From assembly GCF_018388465.1 (NCBI RefSeq), contig NZ_CP074404.1:1922001-1986000 (forward strand): DNA of 64,000 nt. The letters are read 5' to 3'. Source of the stretch: Cellulomonas fengjieae. Lineage in GTDB: Bacteria > Actinomycetota > Actinomycetes > Actinomycetales > Cellulomonadaceae. Below the pieces are notes generated by a model. The model did not search any database. It had not been told where the DNA came from and saw only the letters and a list, made by a program, of their open reading frames with translations. Positions 51,376-64,000 of this stretch are shown one piece after another. Both the position numbers and the translations under genes were made by a program. Numbering within the stretch: position 1 is the first letter of the stretch; each line of letters opens with the position of its first letter.

Positions 51376-52310
51376 GCTCCGCCGCCCAGCACCGTGTCGT
51401 CGGCCAGGCGGGCACCGCGGGCCCAGTCGGCCGCTGCCATGGTCCGCTTGCCCTGCGGTGTCACGTCGGTCAGCCGCACGGCGTGCCCGCCCGTCCCGAC
51501 GAGCACCTCGTTCTTGCCCGCCCGGAGCCGACCCGGCGCGAGGTCGGTGACCTCCGCCATCGGGACCACCGGCGCCAGACCGAGACGTGAGCCGTCCGGG
51601 AGCGTGGTCCAGGCGCCCGGGGCAGGCGTGCAGCCGCGGACCAGCCGGTCCACCGCGTGGGCGGGGTGCGACCAGCGGACGCGGGCGTCCTCGACCTCGA
51701 TCTTCGGGGCGTGGCTCACGCCGTCGGTGGCCTGCGGGACAGGGCTCAGGATGCCGTCCTCGAGCGCGTCGAGCGTCTGGACCAGGAGCCCGGCGCCCGC
51801 GATGGCCAGCCGGTCCAGCAGGTCGCCGGCGGTGTCGCGAGGGCGGATGGTCTCGGTGAGGAACCCGAACACGGGTCCGGTGTCGAGGCCTGCCTCGAGC
51901 CGGAACGTCGAGGCGCCGGTCACCTCGTCGCCGGAGATGATCGCGTGCTGCACCGGGGCCGCTCCGCGCCAGGCGGGCAGCACCGAGAAGTGCAGGTTGA
52001 CCCAGCCGTGGGTCGGCACGTCGAGCAGGGCAGGCGGGATCAGCGCGCCGTACGCCACCACGGGCGCGGCATCCACGGCCAGCTCCGCGAGCCGGGCCTG
52101 GAACTCCTCGTCGCGTGGGCGCTGCGGAGTGAGGACCTCGAGCCCGGCCTCGAGGGCGCGCGCCTTGACGGCGCTCTGCGCCGACGACCGGCCCCGGCCG
52201 GACCTGGCGTCGGGGCGCGTGAGGACCGCCACGATCTCGTGGCGCGAGTCGAGGAGCGCCTCGAGCGACGGCACCGCGGCCGCGGGAGTTCCGGCGAAGA
52301 GCAGTCGCAT
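51372..52310 (-). CDS. fmt: Methionyl-tRNA formyltransferase
   Basis: 312 residues. FMT core: [52 protein letters not shown] (catalytic N and H) and DTGPVF. C-terminal tRNA-binding OB-like domain ends in [16 protein letters not shown]. Formylates initiator Met-tRNA. ATG 52310 is seven bases after TAGGAT (52323-52318, minus), which includes the TAG stop of the HAD gene; no Shine-Dalgarno. Confidence 0.96.
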   Translation of the reverse strand: MRLLFAGTPAAAVPSLEALLDSRHEIVAVLTRPDARSGRGRSSAQSAVKARALEAGLEVLTPQRPRDEEFQARLAELAVDAAPVVAYGALIPPALLDVPTHGWVNLHFSVLPAWRGAAPVQHAIISGDEVTGASTFRLEAGLDTGPVFGFLTETIRPRDTAGDLLDRLAIAGAGLLVQTLDALEDGILSPVPQATDGVSHAPKIEVEDARVRWSHPAHAVDRLVRGCTPAPGAWTTLPDGSRLGLAPVVPMAEVTDLAPGRLRAGKNEVLVGTGGHAVRLTDVTPQGKRTMAAADWARGARLADDTVLGGGA

Positions 52311-52320
52311 GGCGTCGATC

Positions 52321-52932
52321 CTAGGCGCGCGGCAGGGGCACCCCGCGCGCCACGAGCTCCGCGCGCAGTGCGTCGGCAGTCGTGAAGAGGAGGGCGTCGA
52401 ACCCTGCCTCGGCCGCCGCGGCGACGTTCACCGGGGAGTCGTCGGCGAACACCGTGCCGGCCGCGGCCAGGCCGTACCGGTGCGCCAGGAGCGCGAAGAT
52501 GCGCGGGTCCGGCTTCGCGAGGCCCACCTCGCCGGAGACGAGCACGTCCTCGAGCAGCCCGATCGCCGGTGCCGCCGGCTCGGCCAGGTGGAACGTCTCC
52601 GCGGACCAGTTGGTCAGGCCCAGCAGCCGCACGCCGGCAGCGCGCAGGTCCCGCACGAGCCGCTCGGTGCCCGGGACCGGCCCGGCCAACGTCTCCTCGA
52701 AGTGCTCGACGTAGACGTCCAGCGCCGGCAGGTGCTCCGGCGCGCTCGCGGCAAGAGCGGCTCGCCCCCGCGCCCACGAGCGGCCGGCGTCCTGGTGATG
52801 GTTGAAGGTCATGAAGTCGAACTGCGTGAGGAACGCCTCGACCGCGTCCGGAGCCAGCCGCCCGGCGAACGGACGGCGCGGCTCCCAACGCACGAGCACG
52901 TTGCCGAGGTCGAGCACGACGGCCTCGATCAC
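52321..52932 (-). CDS. HAD-superfamily hydrolase (subfamily IA)
   Basis: 203 residues. Motif [13 protein letters not shown] has the nucleophile Asp with Gly in place of the second Asp, as in YihX-type phosphatases; motif II LTNW; motif [18 protein letters not shown] and [10 protein letters not shown] helical cap lies between. Substrate unknown. GTG 52932 overlaps the priA stop by 4 nt. Its TAG stop forms half of the fmt -10. Confidence 0.88.
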   Translation of the reverse strand: MIEAVVLDLGNVLVRWEPRRPFAGRLAPDAVEAFLTQFDFMTFNHHQDAGRSWARGRAALAASAPEHLPALDVYVEHFEETLAGPVPGTERLVRDLRAAGVRLLGLTNWSAETFHLAEPAAPAIGLLEDVLVSGEVGLAKPDPRIFALLAHRYGLAAAGTVFADDSPVNVAAAAEAGFDALLFTTADALRAELVARGVPLPRA

Positions 52933-55010
52933 CCGAGCTCCGTCGGGTCCAGCTGGACGCGCACGGACCCGCCCTCGCGGCGGGCGCTGCGCACGGCGAG
53001 CGACGACGCCAGCGCGCGTGCGAGCGCCGCTCCCGACGCGCGCGACACCCGCACCAGGGCCCGGACGTCGGGCTCCAGTGCGCCCTTCTCCGCCTCGCCG
53101 GTCGGGACGGGTCCGAGCACCTCCGCGTCCGGCAGGTCGAGCCGGCCCAGGAGCGTGTCGACGGCGTCGCGCGGTCCGGTGACCGCGGCCATCCGCACGG
53201 CCGGAGGCAGCGCCAGCTCCACCCGCTCGGCGAGCTCGCGCGACGCGTACCCGGCGGGGTCCCAGCGGACCAGAGCCTGGGTCGCGCGCTCCTCGGCGTC
53301 ACCGACGAGCACCACGGTGCCACCCTCGGACGCGGGCCGGACGAGTGCCGCGGCGGTGAGCCAGCGCCGCAGGGCGTCCTCCCCGGTGCGCAGGGACGTG
53401 CCCGCCGTGCTGACGGCCGCGTCCAGCAGCAGGGCGGCCGCGTAGCCGTCCGGCGCGACCGGCTCGGCCCCCGGGGTCGCGACGACGACGGCCGGTACGT
53501 CCGGGACGGTGGCCAGCACTCCCCCGGCCGCACGGGCACCGGAGACCCGGACGGGCACTCCCGGGAACGCGCGCCCCAGCTCCTCGGCGGTCCGCTCGGA
53601 ACCGACCCGGACCGACCGCAGCGCTCCGGCGCCGCACTCGGTGCAGCGCCAGTCGGTGGCCAGGCGCCCGCACCAGCCGCAGGTCGGGACGCCGCCGGCG
53701 CTCGTCAGCCCCAGCGGTCCGTGGCAGGCACCGCAGCGCGCGGCTGCCCGACACCGCCCGCAGGCGACGGCGGGCACGTAGCCGGCGCGGGGCACCTGCA
53801 CCAGGACGGGCCCGTCGGCCAGCCGATCGCGCAGCGTGCGCCACGCGGGCGCCGGGAGGCGCGCCGCCGCGGCGGGACCCTCACGGGCCAGCTCGACGGA
53901 GGTCAGCGCCAGCACGCGCGCCGCACGAGCGCGGGTGGTCGGGCGGTCCGCCACGACCTCGCGGGCCCAGCCGGACTCGACCAGGGCCTGCGCCTCCACG
54001 CTCCGTCCGTGGGCGGCGACGAGCAGGGCGCACTGCTCCAGCTCGGAACGCAGGGCGAGCACCTCGCGCACGTGCGGGTAGGGCGCGCGCGGCTCCGCGT
54101 GCAGCGGGTCGCCGTCGTCCCACACGACCGCGAGCCCGAGGTCGGCGACGGGCGCGAACGCCGAGGCGCGGGTGCCCACGACCACCCGGGCATGACCCCG
54201 CAGCGCGGCGAGGAACGATCGGTAGCGGCCCGCGGGGCCGTCGTCGGCCGCCAGGCGGACCGCGCCGCCCGCGGTGCCGGGGGTCCAGCGCGGGATCCCG
54301 GCGTCCTGCAGCGCGGCCAGGACGCGGTCGATGTCCCGCGCGTCGGGCACGACGACCAGCGCACCTCGGCCACCCAGCACGCAGGCGGCCACGGCCTGGG
54401 CGATGGCGTCCGGCCACCGCTGCCCCGCCGCGCCCGGCAGCGCCGTCCACACCGCGCGCGGCGCTCCGCCGCCCGTGACGTGCTGCAGGAAGGCCGGACC
54501 ACCGCGATAGGGCGCCCAGGCGGTGGCGGACGTGGACGGCGGAGTCGGCTCCTGCGGAGCCACCGGCGTCTCCGCCTCGACCCGCGCGTGTCGGGCGGGG
54601 ACCGCGAGCCGCAGCACGTCGTTGAGGGTGCCGGCCCAGCGATCGGCGACGGCGCGGGCCAGCCGCGTCACCTGCGGGGTCAGCACGGGCTCGGCGGAGA
54701 CCACCCGCCGGATGGGCACCAGCGTGCCGTCGTGCTCGGCCTCCGCCACCCGGTCGAGCACGTACCCGTTGACGTCCTGCGCGCCGAAGCGCACCTTCAC
54801 CCGCGTGCCCGGGACGGCGGTCTGTTCGAGCGCGGCGGGGACGAGGTACTCGAAGACACGGTCGAGGTGCGCGGGGACGAGATCCACGCAGACGCGGGCG
54901 ACCGGCAGGTGCTCCGCCATCGGCACCCCGCCGACCGCCGGGCGCGCCCGCCGCTTCGGCGTCGGAAGACCCTCGAGCATCAGCTGCTCACCGTCGCCGC
55001 TCACGTGCAC
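52929..55010 (-). CDS. priA: Primosomal protein N' (PriA), ATPase-degenerate actinobacterial type
   Basis: 693 residues from the chosen start. N-terminal 3'-DNA-binding domain (ARVCVDLVPAHLDRVFEYLV; RVKVRFGAQDVNGYVLDRV). Helicase core lacks a Walker A lysine motif, and the DEXH position reads VVWDDGDPL, so it is predicted unable to hydrolyse ATP. Zinc-binding cysteines at CGRCRAAARCGACHG and CGWCG with CTECG. This degeneration is characteristic of actinobacterial PriA. Start uncertain: GTG 55010 or 55004; no strong ribosome-binding site. Gap of 67 bp to metK. Confidence 0.88.
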   Translation of the reverse strand: MHVSGDGEQLMLEGLPTPKRRARPAVGGVPMAEHLPVARVCVDLVPAHLDRVFEYLVPAALEQTAVPGTRVKVRFGAQDVNGYVLDRVAEAEHDGTLVPIRRVVSAEPVLTPQVTRLARAVADRWAGTLNDVLRLAVPARHARVEAETPVAPQEPTPPSTSATAWAPYRGGPAFLQHVTGGGAPRAVWTALPGAAGQRWPDAIAQAVAACVLGGRGALVVVPDARDIDRVLAALQDAGIPRWTPGTAGGAVRLAADDGPAGRYRSFLAALRGHARVVVGTRASAFAPVADLGLAVVWDDGDPLHAEPRAPYPHVREVLALRSELEQCALLVAAHGRSVEAQALVESGWAREVVADRPTTRARAARVLALTSVELAREGPAAAARLPAPAWRTLRDRLADGPVLVQVPRAGYVPAVACGRCRAAARCGACHGPLGLTSAGGVPTCGWCGRLATDWRCTECGAGALRSVRVGSERTAEELGRAFPGVPVRVSGARAAGGVLATVPDVPAVVVATPGAEPVAPDGYAAALLLDAAVSTAGTSLRTGEDALRRWLTAAALVRPASEGGTVVLVGDAEERATQALVRWDPAGYASRELAERVELALPPAVRMAAVTGPRDAVDTLLGRLDLPDAEVLGPVPTGEAEKGALEPDVRALVRVSRASGAALARALASSLAVRSARREGGSVRVQLDPTELG

Positions 55011-55077
55011 GCGTCCATCAGAACATCGCGCGCCCACGCACGGCGCGCCGTCGACCGCGCCCGGCGGCGCCCCGGCG

Positions 55078-56280
55078 TCAGCCCACCGCGGACTGGAGGT
55101 CCGCCACGCGGTCGGTGCGCTCCCACGTGAACTCCGGCAGCTCGCGGCCGAAGTGCCCGTACGCGGCCGTCTTGCGGTAGATCGGACGGAGCAGCTCGAG
55201 GTCGCGCACGATCGCCGCCGGGCGCAGGTCGAAGACCTCACGGATGGCGGCGGTGAGCCGCGCGACGGGGACCGTACCGGTGCCGAACGTCTCGACGTAC
55301 AGGCCCACGGGGTTGGCCTTGCCGATCGCGTAGGCGACCTGGACCTCGCACCGACGGGCCAGCCCGGCAGCGACGACGTTCTTGGCGACCCAGCGCATCG
55401 CGTAGGCCGCCGACCGGTCCACCTTCGAGGGGTCCTTGCCGGAGAACGCGCCGCCGCCGTGGCGGGCGATCCCGCCGTAGGTGTCCACGATGATCTTGCG
55501 CCCGGTCAGCCCCGCGTCGCCCTGGGGCCCGCCGACGACGAACGAGCCGGTCGGGTTCACCAGGAGGCGGTAGTCGCTCACGTCGAGGTCCAGCTGCTCG
55601 AGGACGGGCGCCACCACGAGCTCCGCGATCTGCGGACGGAGCGTGGTCTCCAGCTGGACGTCGGGGTCGTGCTGCGTGGACAGGACGACCGTGTCGAGCC
55701 GGACGGCGCGGTCACCGTCGTACCCGATGGTGACCTGCGTCTTGCCGTCGGGGCGCAGACCGGGCAGCAGGGCGTCCTTGCGCACGAGCGTCAGCCGCTC
55801 GGCGAGCCGGTGCGCGACCCAGATCGGCAGCGGCAGCAGCGTCGGTGTGTCGTCGCAGGCGTAGCCGAACATCAGGCCCTGGTCGCCCGCACCCTGCGCG
55901 TCCAGCGGGTCCAGGTCCGCCGAGTCCTCGCGGACCTCGAGCGCCTTGTCAACGCCGGCCGCGATGTCCGGTGACTGCTGCCCGATGGACACCGAGATGC
56001 CGCAGGAGTCGCCGTCGAACCCGATCGCGGACGAGGTGTAGCCGATCCCCCGGACCACCTCCCGCACGATCTGCGGGATCTCGACGTACGCGCTGGTCGT
56101 GACCTCGCCGGCGACGTGCACGAGGCCGGTCGTGACCATCGTCTCCACGGCGACGCGGGCCTGCGGGTCCTGCTCGAGCATGGCGTCGAGGATGGCGTCG
56201 GAGATCTGGTCACAGATCTTGTCCGGGTGCCCCTCGGTCACGGACTCGGACGTGAAGAGGCGCATGTCGGGCTCGGTCAT
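55078..56280 (-). CDS. metK: S-adenosylmethionine synthetase
   Basis: 400 residues. Signatures [20 protein letters not shown] (ATP site), [12 protein letters not shown] and [19 protein letters not shown]. Makes SAM from methionine and ATP. ATG 56280 is seven bases after TACGCT (56293-56288, minus), no Shine-Dalgarno, leaderless type; no SAM riboswitch is visible in the 43 bp upstream. Confidence 0.97.
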   Translation of the reverse strand: MTEPDMRLFTSESVTEGHPDKICDQISDAILDAMLEQDPQARVAVETMVTTGLVHVAGEVTTSAYVEIPQIVREVVRGIGYTSSAIGFDGDSCGISVSIGQQSPDIAAGVDKALEVREDSADLDPLDAQGAGDQGLMFGYACDDTPTLLPLPIWVAHRLAERLTLVRKDALLPGLRPDGKTQVTIGYDGDRAVRLDTVVLSTQHDPDVQLETTLRPQIAELVVAPVLEQLDLDVSDYRLLVNPTGSFVVGGPQGDAGLTGRKIIVDTYGGIARHGGGAFSGKDPSKVDRSAAYAMRWVAKNVVAAGLARRCEVQVAYAIGKANPVGLYVETFGTGTVPVARLTAAIREVFDLRPAAIVRDLELLRPIYRKTAAYGHFGRELPEFTWERTDRVADLQSAVG

Positions 56281-56323
56281 GCCGGACAGCGTAGTGGTCA
56301 GGCGTCCGTGTGCGGGCGTGGGT

Positions 56324-57520
56324 TCAGCCGCGCGTCAGCACGGCGTCCCAGACGGCGTCGGCGACCTCGTCCTTGCTCCCCGACGCGGCGGCGACGACGG
56401 TGCCCGCCCCGTCGAGCACGGTGACGTCGTTGTCGTCGGTGCCGAAGCCCCGCCCGCCGCCGACGGCGTTCAGGACGAGGAGGTCGGCGCCCTTGCGCCG
56501 CGCCTTGGCCCGACCGTGCTCGAGGACGCTGCCCGTGTCGTCGCCCGTCTCCGCGGCGAAGCCGACGACCACCTGTCCCGCTCGGAGCCGCTCACGTGCC
56601 AGCTCGGCGAGGATGTCGACCGTCTCCACCAGCTCGAGCACCGGAGCGGTGCCGTCCGGCTGCTTCTTGATCTTGCTCTCCGCACTGGTGCGGGGCCGGT
56701 AGTCCGCGACGGCGGCCGCCATCACCACCACGTCGGCGTCCTTGGCGGCGGCCCGCACGGCGTCCCGCAGCTCCGCCCCCGTCTCGACGCGGACCACGTC
56801 GACGCCCTGCGGGAGGGGAACCTCGACGTTCGCCGCGACCAGCGTGACGCGGGCGCCGCGGGCGTGGGCGGCGCGCGCGAGCGCGACTCCCTGCCGGCCG
56901 GACGAGCGGTTGCCCAGGAAGCGCACGGGATCCAGGGGCTCACGGGTGCCGCCGGCGGAGACGACGACGTGCAAGCCGTCGAGGTCACGCGGACGGGCGG
57001 CGACCAGCGCGAGGGCGGCGGCGGCGATGTGCTCCGGCTCCGGCAGCCGCCCGGGCCCGGTGTCGGACCCGGTGAGGCGGCCTGCGGCGGGGTCGAGCAC
57101 GTGGACGCCCCGCGCCCGCAGGGTGGCCACGTTGGCGACGGTGGCGGCGTGCTCCCACATCTCCGTGTGCATGGCCGGCGCCAGCAGCACGGGACACCGC
57201 GCCACCAGCAGGGTGGCGGTCAGCAGGTCGTCCGCCTGCCCGGTGGCGGCTCGGGCCAGGAGGTCGGCGGTGGCCGGAGCCACGATGACGAGCTCGGCCT
57301 GCTTGCCGACGGCGACGTGCGCCACCTGGTCGACGTCCTCGAAGACGTCGGTCGTCACCGGCTGCCCGGACAGTGCCTCCCACGTCGCGCGCCCGACGAA
57401 CTCGAGCGCCGCGCGCGTGGGCACCACGCGGACGGCGTGGCCGTCCTCACGCAGCAGGCGCAGGAGCAGGACCGCCTTGTAGGCGGCAATCCCGCCCGCG
57501 ACGCCGAGGACGATGCGCAT
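56324..57520 (-). CDS. coaBC: Bifunctional CoaBC (phosphopantothenoylcysteine synthetase/decarboxylase)
   Basis: 398 residues. CoaC flavoprotein domain (about 1-180): [21 protein letters not shown] loop and [10 protein letters not shown]. CoaB domain (about 185-398): [20 protein letters not shown] and the dimer/lysine region KIKKQPDG. Two steps of coenzyme A synthesis. ATG 57520 begins 10 bp after the rpoZ stop, so it is co-transcribed. Confidence 0.95.
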   Translation of the reverse strand: MRIVLGVAGGIAAYKAVLLLRLLREDGHAVRVVPTRAALEFVGRATWEALSGQPVTTDVFEDVDQVAHVAVGKQAELVIVAPATADLLARAATGQADDLLTATLLVARCPVLLAPAMHTEMWEHAATVANVATLRARGVHVLDPAAGRLTGSDTGPGRLPEPEHIAAAALALVAARPRDLDGLHVVVSAGGTREPLDPVRFLGNRSSGRQGVALARAAHARGARVTLVAANVEVPLPQGVDVVRVETGAELRDAVRAAAKDADVVVMAAAVADYRPRTSAESKIKKQPDGTAPVLELVETVDILAELARERLRAGQVVVGFAAETGDDTGSVLEHGRAKARRKGADLLVLNAVGGGRGFGTDDNDVTVLDGAGTVVAAASGSKDEVADAVWDAVLTRG

Positions 57521-57530
57521 GGCGGGCTGG

Positions 57531-57794
57531 TCAGCCCTCGGTGGCCTCGGACGTGAGCAGACCGGCGTCGATCTCGCGCATGGCGATCGACAGCGGCTTC
57601 TCCTGCGGGCGGGTGTCCACCAGGGGGCCGACGTACTCGAGCAGGCCCTCGTTCAGCTGCGAGTAGTACGCGTTGATCTGGCGGGCGCGCTTGGCCGAGT
57701 ACAGGACGAGCGCGTACTTGGAGTCGGCGCGCTCGAGCAGGCGGTCGATGGGCGGGTCGGTGATGCCGGTGGGGGCAGCGACGGTTCCGGACAA
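57531..57794 (-). CDS. rpoZ: RNA polymerase omega subunit
   Basis: 87 residues. Omega core: [36 protein letters not shown] and [11 protein letters not shown]. Promotes polymerase assembly. Uses a rare TTG start at 57794 with GGGAGA six bases upstream. A TAGGAT (57848-57843, minus) that contains the gmk TAG stop may be its own -10, giving a leader of about 40 nt. Confidence 0.93.
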   Translation of the reverse strand: MSGTVAAPTGITDPPIDRLLERADSKYALVLYSAKRARQINAYYSQLNEGLLEYVGPLVDTRPQEKPLSIAMREIDAGLLTSEATEG

Positions 57795-57845
57795 GGTGAT
57801 CTCCCTGAGGGCAGAGGATGGGGCAGGCGGGGCCTGTAGGTCATC

Positions 57846-58415
57846 CTACCTGGTCGGGATACCCATCCCGCGGACCAGCTCGTCGGTCGCCCGGTGGACG
57901 TCGTCGTTGACGATCACCTGGTCGAACTCGGAGGCCGCGGCCAGCTCGACGCGGGCCGTGCTCAGGCGGCGCTCGCGCTCCTCCTCGTCCTCGGTCCCCC
58001 GCCCCACCAGCCGCCGCTCGAGCTCGGCGAACGACGGCGGGGCGAGGAACACGAAGTGGGCGTCGGGCATCGACTCCCGCACCTGACGGGCGCCCTGGAG
58101 GTCGATCTCCAGCAGCGCCGGCTTGCCGGCCGCGAGCCGCTCCTCGACCGGCTTGCGGGGCGTCCCGTACCGGTTGCGACCGTGGACCACGGCCCACTCG
58201 AGTAGGTCGCCGTGCTCGACCATACGGTCGAACTCGTCGGCCGACACGAACAGGTAGTGCACCCCGTCGACCTCACCAGGGCGAGGCGGGCGGGTGGTCG
58301 CGGAGACCGACAGCCACACCTCGGGATAGCGGGCACGGACGTCGGCCGACACGGTCCCCTTGCCGACAGCGGTCGGTCCGGCGAGAACGGTCAGCCGGGC
58401 AGGCGTCGTCGTCAT
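57846..58415 (-). CDS. gmk: Guanylate kinase
   Basis: 189 residues. P-loop [11 protein letters not shown] (about 13-23), GMP-binding [31 protein letters not shown] and [11 protein letters not shown]. Converts GMP to GDP. ATG 58415 has GAGGAG at a long 13-base spacing. Gene order mihF-gmk-rpoZ-coaBC-metK is standard for actinobacteria. Confidence 0.95.
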   Translation of the reverse strand: MTTTPARLTVLAGPTAVGKGTVSADVRARYPEVWLSVSATTRPPRPGEVDGVHYLFVSADEFDRMVEHGDLLEWAVVHGRNRYGTPRKPVEERLAAGKPALLEIDLQGARQVRESMPDAHFVFLAPPSFAELERRLVGRGTEDEEERERRLSTARVELAAASEFDQVIVNDDVHRATDELVRGMGIPTR

Positions 58416-58470
58416 GGGTGGTGCGGTGCTCCTCGAGATGTACGGTGCGGCCCGCCCCTCCTCGAGCTGA

Positions 58471-58782
58471 TCACCCGAATCGGTCGACGAGAGCCTTCAC
58501 CTGGTGCGGTCCGAGACCGCGCACGCGGCGCGTCTCGGAGATTCCGATCTCGGAGATGATCGCACGGGCCTTGACCTTGCCCACGCCGGGCAGGGACTCC
58601 AGCAGCGCCAGGACCTTCAGCTTGCCGATCGTCTCGTCCTGCTGCCCCTGCGTGATCACCTCGGACAGGGTGCCCTGCGAGTACTTCAGACGGTTCTTGA
58701 CCTCAGCGCGGGCTTGCCGGGCTGCAGCGGCCTTCTGGAGCGCTGCTGCTCGTTGTTCGGGAGTCAGCGGAGGGAGTGCCAC
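58471..58782 (-). CDS. mihF: Integration host factor, actinobacterial type (mIHF)
   Basis: 103 residues. Helical N-terminus ([20 protein letters not shown]) and the helix-two-turn-helix segment [20 protein letters not shown] with [11 protein letters not shown]. Nucleoid protein that binds duplex DNA; essential in mycobacteria. GTG 58782 chosen because homologues begin [11 protein letters not shown] and AAGGTG lies four bases upstream. Frames open further upstream to 58830. Confidence 0.94.
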   Translation of the reverse strand: MALPPLTPEQRAAALQKAAAARQARAEVKNRLKYSQGTLSEVITQGQQDETIGKLKVLALLESLPGVGKVKARAIISEIGISETRRVRGLGPHQVKALVDRFG

Positions 58783-58845
58783 GCGCGTCACCTTCTCGTC
58801 TCTGGGCCGGCGACCCATGTGGAAATGCACGGGTTCGTGACAATG

Positions 58846-58874
58846 AAACTAGCGAGCGGCACCCTCATCGGCAA
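58846..58874 (-). promoter_or_regulatory. Promoter of mihF
   Basis: On the minus strand TTGCCG (58874-58869), 17-bp spacer, TAGTTT (58851-58846), about 64 bp before the mihF start, in the gap after pyrF. Confidence 0.6.
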
Positions 58875-58927
58875 CGCGGACGCGCATCGTGTCGCCCCGG
58901 ACCTGCACCGACATGGAGCCGATGAGC

Positions 58928-59769
58928 TCACGAGAGCGCTGCGGAGGCCTCCTGGGCGGCCTGTCGGGCTGCTGCCCGCAGCGCCCCGACGTCGGGGCCC
59001 GCGGCGAGCACACCGCGCGACGACGAGGCGAGAACCTGACCCCGCGCGGCGCCGAACACCTGCGCCAGCTCCCGCGCACCTGCACCCTGCGCGCCGATGC
59101 CCGGCGCGAGCAGTGGCCCGTTCACCGCGGCCAGGTCCACCCCCGTTCGATCGGCGGCGTCCCCGACGGTGGCACCCACGACGAGCCCGATGGACCCGAG
59201 CGGCGCGACGTCGGCGTTCAGGGCTGCGGCGCGGGCCGCCATGCGCGCCGCGACGGTCACCCCGTCGTCGGTGCGCGCGTGCTGGACCTCGTGCCCCTCC
59301 TTGTTGGAGGTGAGGCACAGGACGAAGAGGCCGCGACCCGAGGAGAGCGCCAGGTCGACCGCCGGGTCGAGAGAGCCGAACCCGAGGTAGGGCGACACCG
59401 TGAGCGCGTCACCGGCGAGCGGAGAGCCGTCCCGCAGGAACGCGTCGGCGTAGGCACCCATCGTCGAGCCGATGTCGCCCCGCTTCGCGTCGACGATCAC
59501 CAGCGTGCCGGTGTCCCGACCGGCCGCCACGATCTCCTCGAGCACGGCGACGCCCGCGGAGCCGTGCCGCTCGAAGAAGGCGGCCTGCGGCTTGACCGCG
59601 GCCACCCGCCCGGCGACGGCGTCCAGCACCGTCAGGGCGAAGGAGCGCAGACCCGAGGCGTCGTCCGCCAGTCCCCACGCGCCGAGCAGGCTCGGGTGCG
59701 GGTCGATCCCGACGCAGAGCGGCCCGTGCGACCCCATGGCGGCCGCCAGGCGGGCCCCGAACGGTGCGG

Positions 59770-59773
<4 letters not shown>
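58928..59773 (-). CDS. pyrF: Orotidine 5'-phosphate decarboxylase, type 2
   Basis: 281 residues. Active-site motif [20 protein letters not shown] with the K and D residues, [10 protein letters not shown] at the N-terminus and [15 protein letters not shown] near the phosphate site. Last step of UMP synthesis. Starts within the carB stop (ATGA overlap). Confidence 0.95.
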
Positions 59774-63107
<3,334 letters not shown>

Positions 63108-63108
<1 letters not shown>

Positions 63109-64000
63109 CAGGCGGCACCCTTCTGTGAGTTCTCGGGATCCTTCATCAGATCGATGAAACGGTCGAAGAGATAGGCGGCGTCGTGCGGCCCGGCCGCGGC
63201 CTCGGGGTGGTACTGCACGGAGAACGCCGGTAGGTCGAGCGCGCGCAGGCCCTCCACCACGTCGTCGTTCAGGTCGACGTGGCTGACCACGACCCGGCCG
63301 TACCGACCGGCGTCGTGCGGCGCGACGGACTCCCCGTCGAGCGGCGCGTCGACCGCGAAGCCGTGGTTGTGGGCCGTGATCTCCACCTTGCCGGTGGCGC
63401 GGTCCATGACCGGCTGGTTCACCCCGCGGTGGCCGTAGCCGAGCTTGTACGTGCCGTAGCCGAGCGCTCGCCCGAGCAGCTGGTTTCCGTAGCAGATGCC
63501 GAAGAACGGGATCTGGCGGTCCAGCACGTCGCGCAGGAGCTCGATCTCGTGCGTCGCCGCGGAGGGGTCCCCCGGGCCGTTCGAGAAGAACACCCCGTCC
63601 GGCTCGGTGGCCAGCACGTCGTCGATCGTGGCGTGCGAGGGCAGCACGTGCACGCGCACGCCGCGCTCCGCCAGCCGCTGCGGCGTCATGGCCTTGATGC
63701 CGAGGTCGACCGCGGCGACGGTCGCGACGTGCTCACCGATCGGCTCGACCACGTAGGCGCTGGCCGTGGACACCTCACCGGCCAGGTCCGCGCCGGCCAT
63801 CGCGGGCGCGGCCAGGACCTGGTCCAGCAGCTCGTCGTGCGGCGCGCGCCCGCCCCCGTCGTCCAGCAGCGCCGCGCCCGAGAAGATGCCGGCGCGCATG
63901 ACGCCGCGCTCCCGCAGGTGGCGGGTCAGCGCGCGGGTGTCGATGTCACTGATGCCCACGATCCCCTGCGCGACCAGGTCGTCCGCGAGCGTGCGGGCGG
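63108..64000 (-). CDS. carA: Carbamoyl-phosphate synthase small chain, C-terminal part
   Basis: Runs off the right edge; about 296 codons are visible, read from position 63998. Visible N-terminal-domain end [20 protein letters not shown], then the class I glutamine amidotransferase domain: nucleophile Cys in [16 protein letters not shown], and [10 protein letters not shown] with the catalytic His-Glu pair. Supplies ammonia to CarB. Confidence 0.95.

Noticed and set aside
49585..53445. A very long open frame on the plus strand opposite rpe, rsmB, fmt, the HAD gene and priA
   Set aside because: High GC leaves complementary frames open. Its protein is Arg/His/Gly-rich without any domain, while the opposite strand has five recognised genes with conserved motifs. 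The same holds for long plus-strand frames opposite carB, the class II UvrA gene, cbhA and helY.
52929..55010. PriA active helicase or pseudogene
   Set aside because: Loss of the Walker A and DEXH residues could look like decay, but the frame is intact, zinc cysteines are kept, and the same loss is characteristic of actinobacterial PriA.
56281..56323. SAM riboswitch or other leader control upstream of metK
   Set aside because: Only 43 bp separate coaBC's stop from metK and a -10 places the RNA start at the metK ATG, leaving no room for an aptamer.

Overview
The DNA is very GC-rich (around 73-75 percent by eye), with frequent GTG starts, and carries many actinobacterial hallmark genes: RbpA, the FtsR/GarA/small-basic-protein locus, PafB/PafC, HelY, the actinobacterial IHF (mIHF) and an ATPase-degenerate PriA. 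Two secreted multi-modular cellulases, each ending in FnIII modules and a CBM2, match the CenD/CbhA architecture of Cellulomonas fimi. The window is therefore most likely from a Cellulomonas chromosome. I saw no tRNA, rRNA, CRISPR array, insertion sequence, phage or plasmid functions.

Layout. 1-1.3 kb: 5' end of a DUF6328 membrane protein gene (-) and a threonine aldolase (+). 1.3-10.3 kb: cellulose locus with a GH5 endoglucanase, a GH6 cellobiohydrolase, a LacI-type repressor and a divergent sensor that joins a sugar-binding LacI-like domain to GAF-like, PAS and degenerate GGDEF domains. 10.3-12.8 kb: DEAD-box helicase and CoA-binding protein. 12.9-18.5 kb: CDP-alcohol phosphatidyltransferase, DUF881, small basic protein, DUF881, GarA, FtsR, DUF151 nuclease and MerR, in the same order as mycobacterial Rv1822-Rv1830 but without gcvH. 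18.5-29.7 kb: accessory genes (ParA-like ATPase, metallo-hydrolase, GNAT, CPT-like kinase, class II UvrA cassette, an LLM/FAD oxidoreductase fusion, aldo-keto reductase). 29.8-32.8 kb: rbpA facing the ppm-lnt lipoprotein and polyprenol-mannose pair. 33-42 kb: amidohydrolase, helY, lipid kinase, tatC, tatA, pafC, pafB, with a divergent DUF3866 gene. 43-64 kb: a nearly unbroken minus-strand housekeeping block, carA-carB-pyrF-mihF-gmk-rpoZ-coaBC-metK-priA-HAD-fmt-rsmB-rpe, then the FMN-riboswitch-controlled ribD-ribE-ribBA-ribH-ribM, hisE, hisG and a PH-domain protein.

Four signals stand out. (1) The sensor at 7612-10278 has lost the GGDEF active site (it reads AEDDF) but keeps an RxxD inhibitory-site motif exactly five residues upstream, so it looks like a c-di-GMP receptor wired to a carbohydrate-binding domain beside cellulase genes. 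(2) The ribD leader contains an FMN aptamer plus a readable translational switch: the ribosome-binding site is sequestered by an upstream arm, and that arm can pair perfectly over 10 bp with the 5' strand of the aptamer's closing region. (3) At least thirteen genes have a TANNNT -10 hexamer ending 6-8 nt before the start codon and no Shine-Dalgarno, the signature of leaderless transcripts. In three places the upstream gene's TAG stop is the first half of a -10. (4) pafB and the DUF3866 gene are divergent with only 34 bp between start codons and back-to-back -10 elements 8 bp apart.

Many minus-strand genes overlap by 4 or 1 nt (ATGA, GTGA or TGATG), so translational coupling is widespread. Coordinates were counted by hand and starts are assigned from ribosome-binding sites, -10 spacing and family N-termini.
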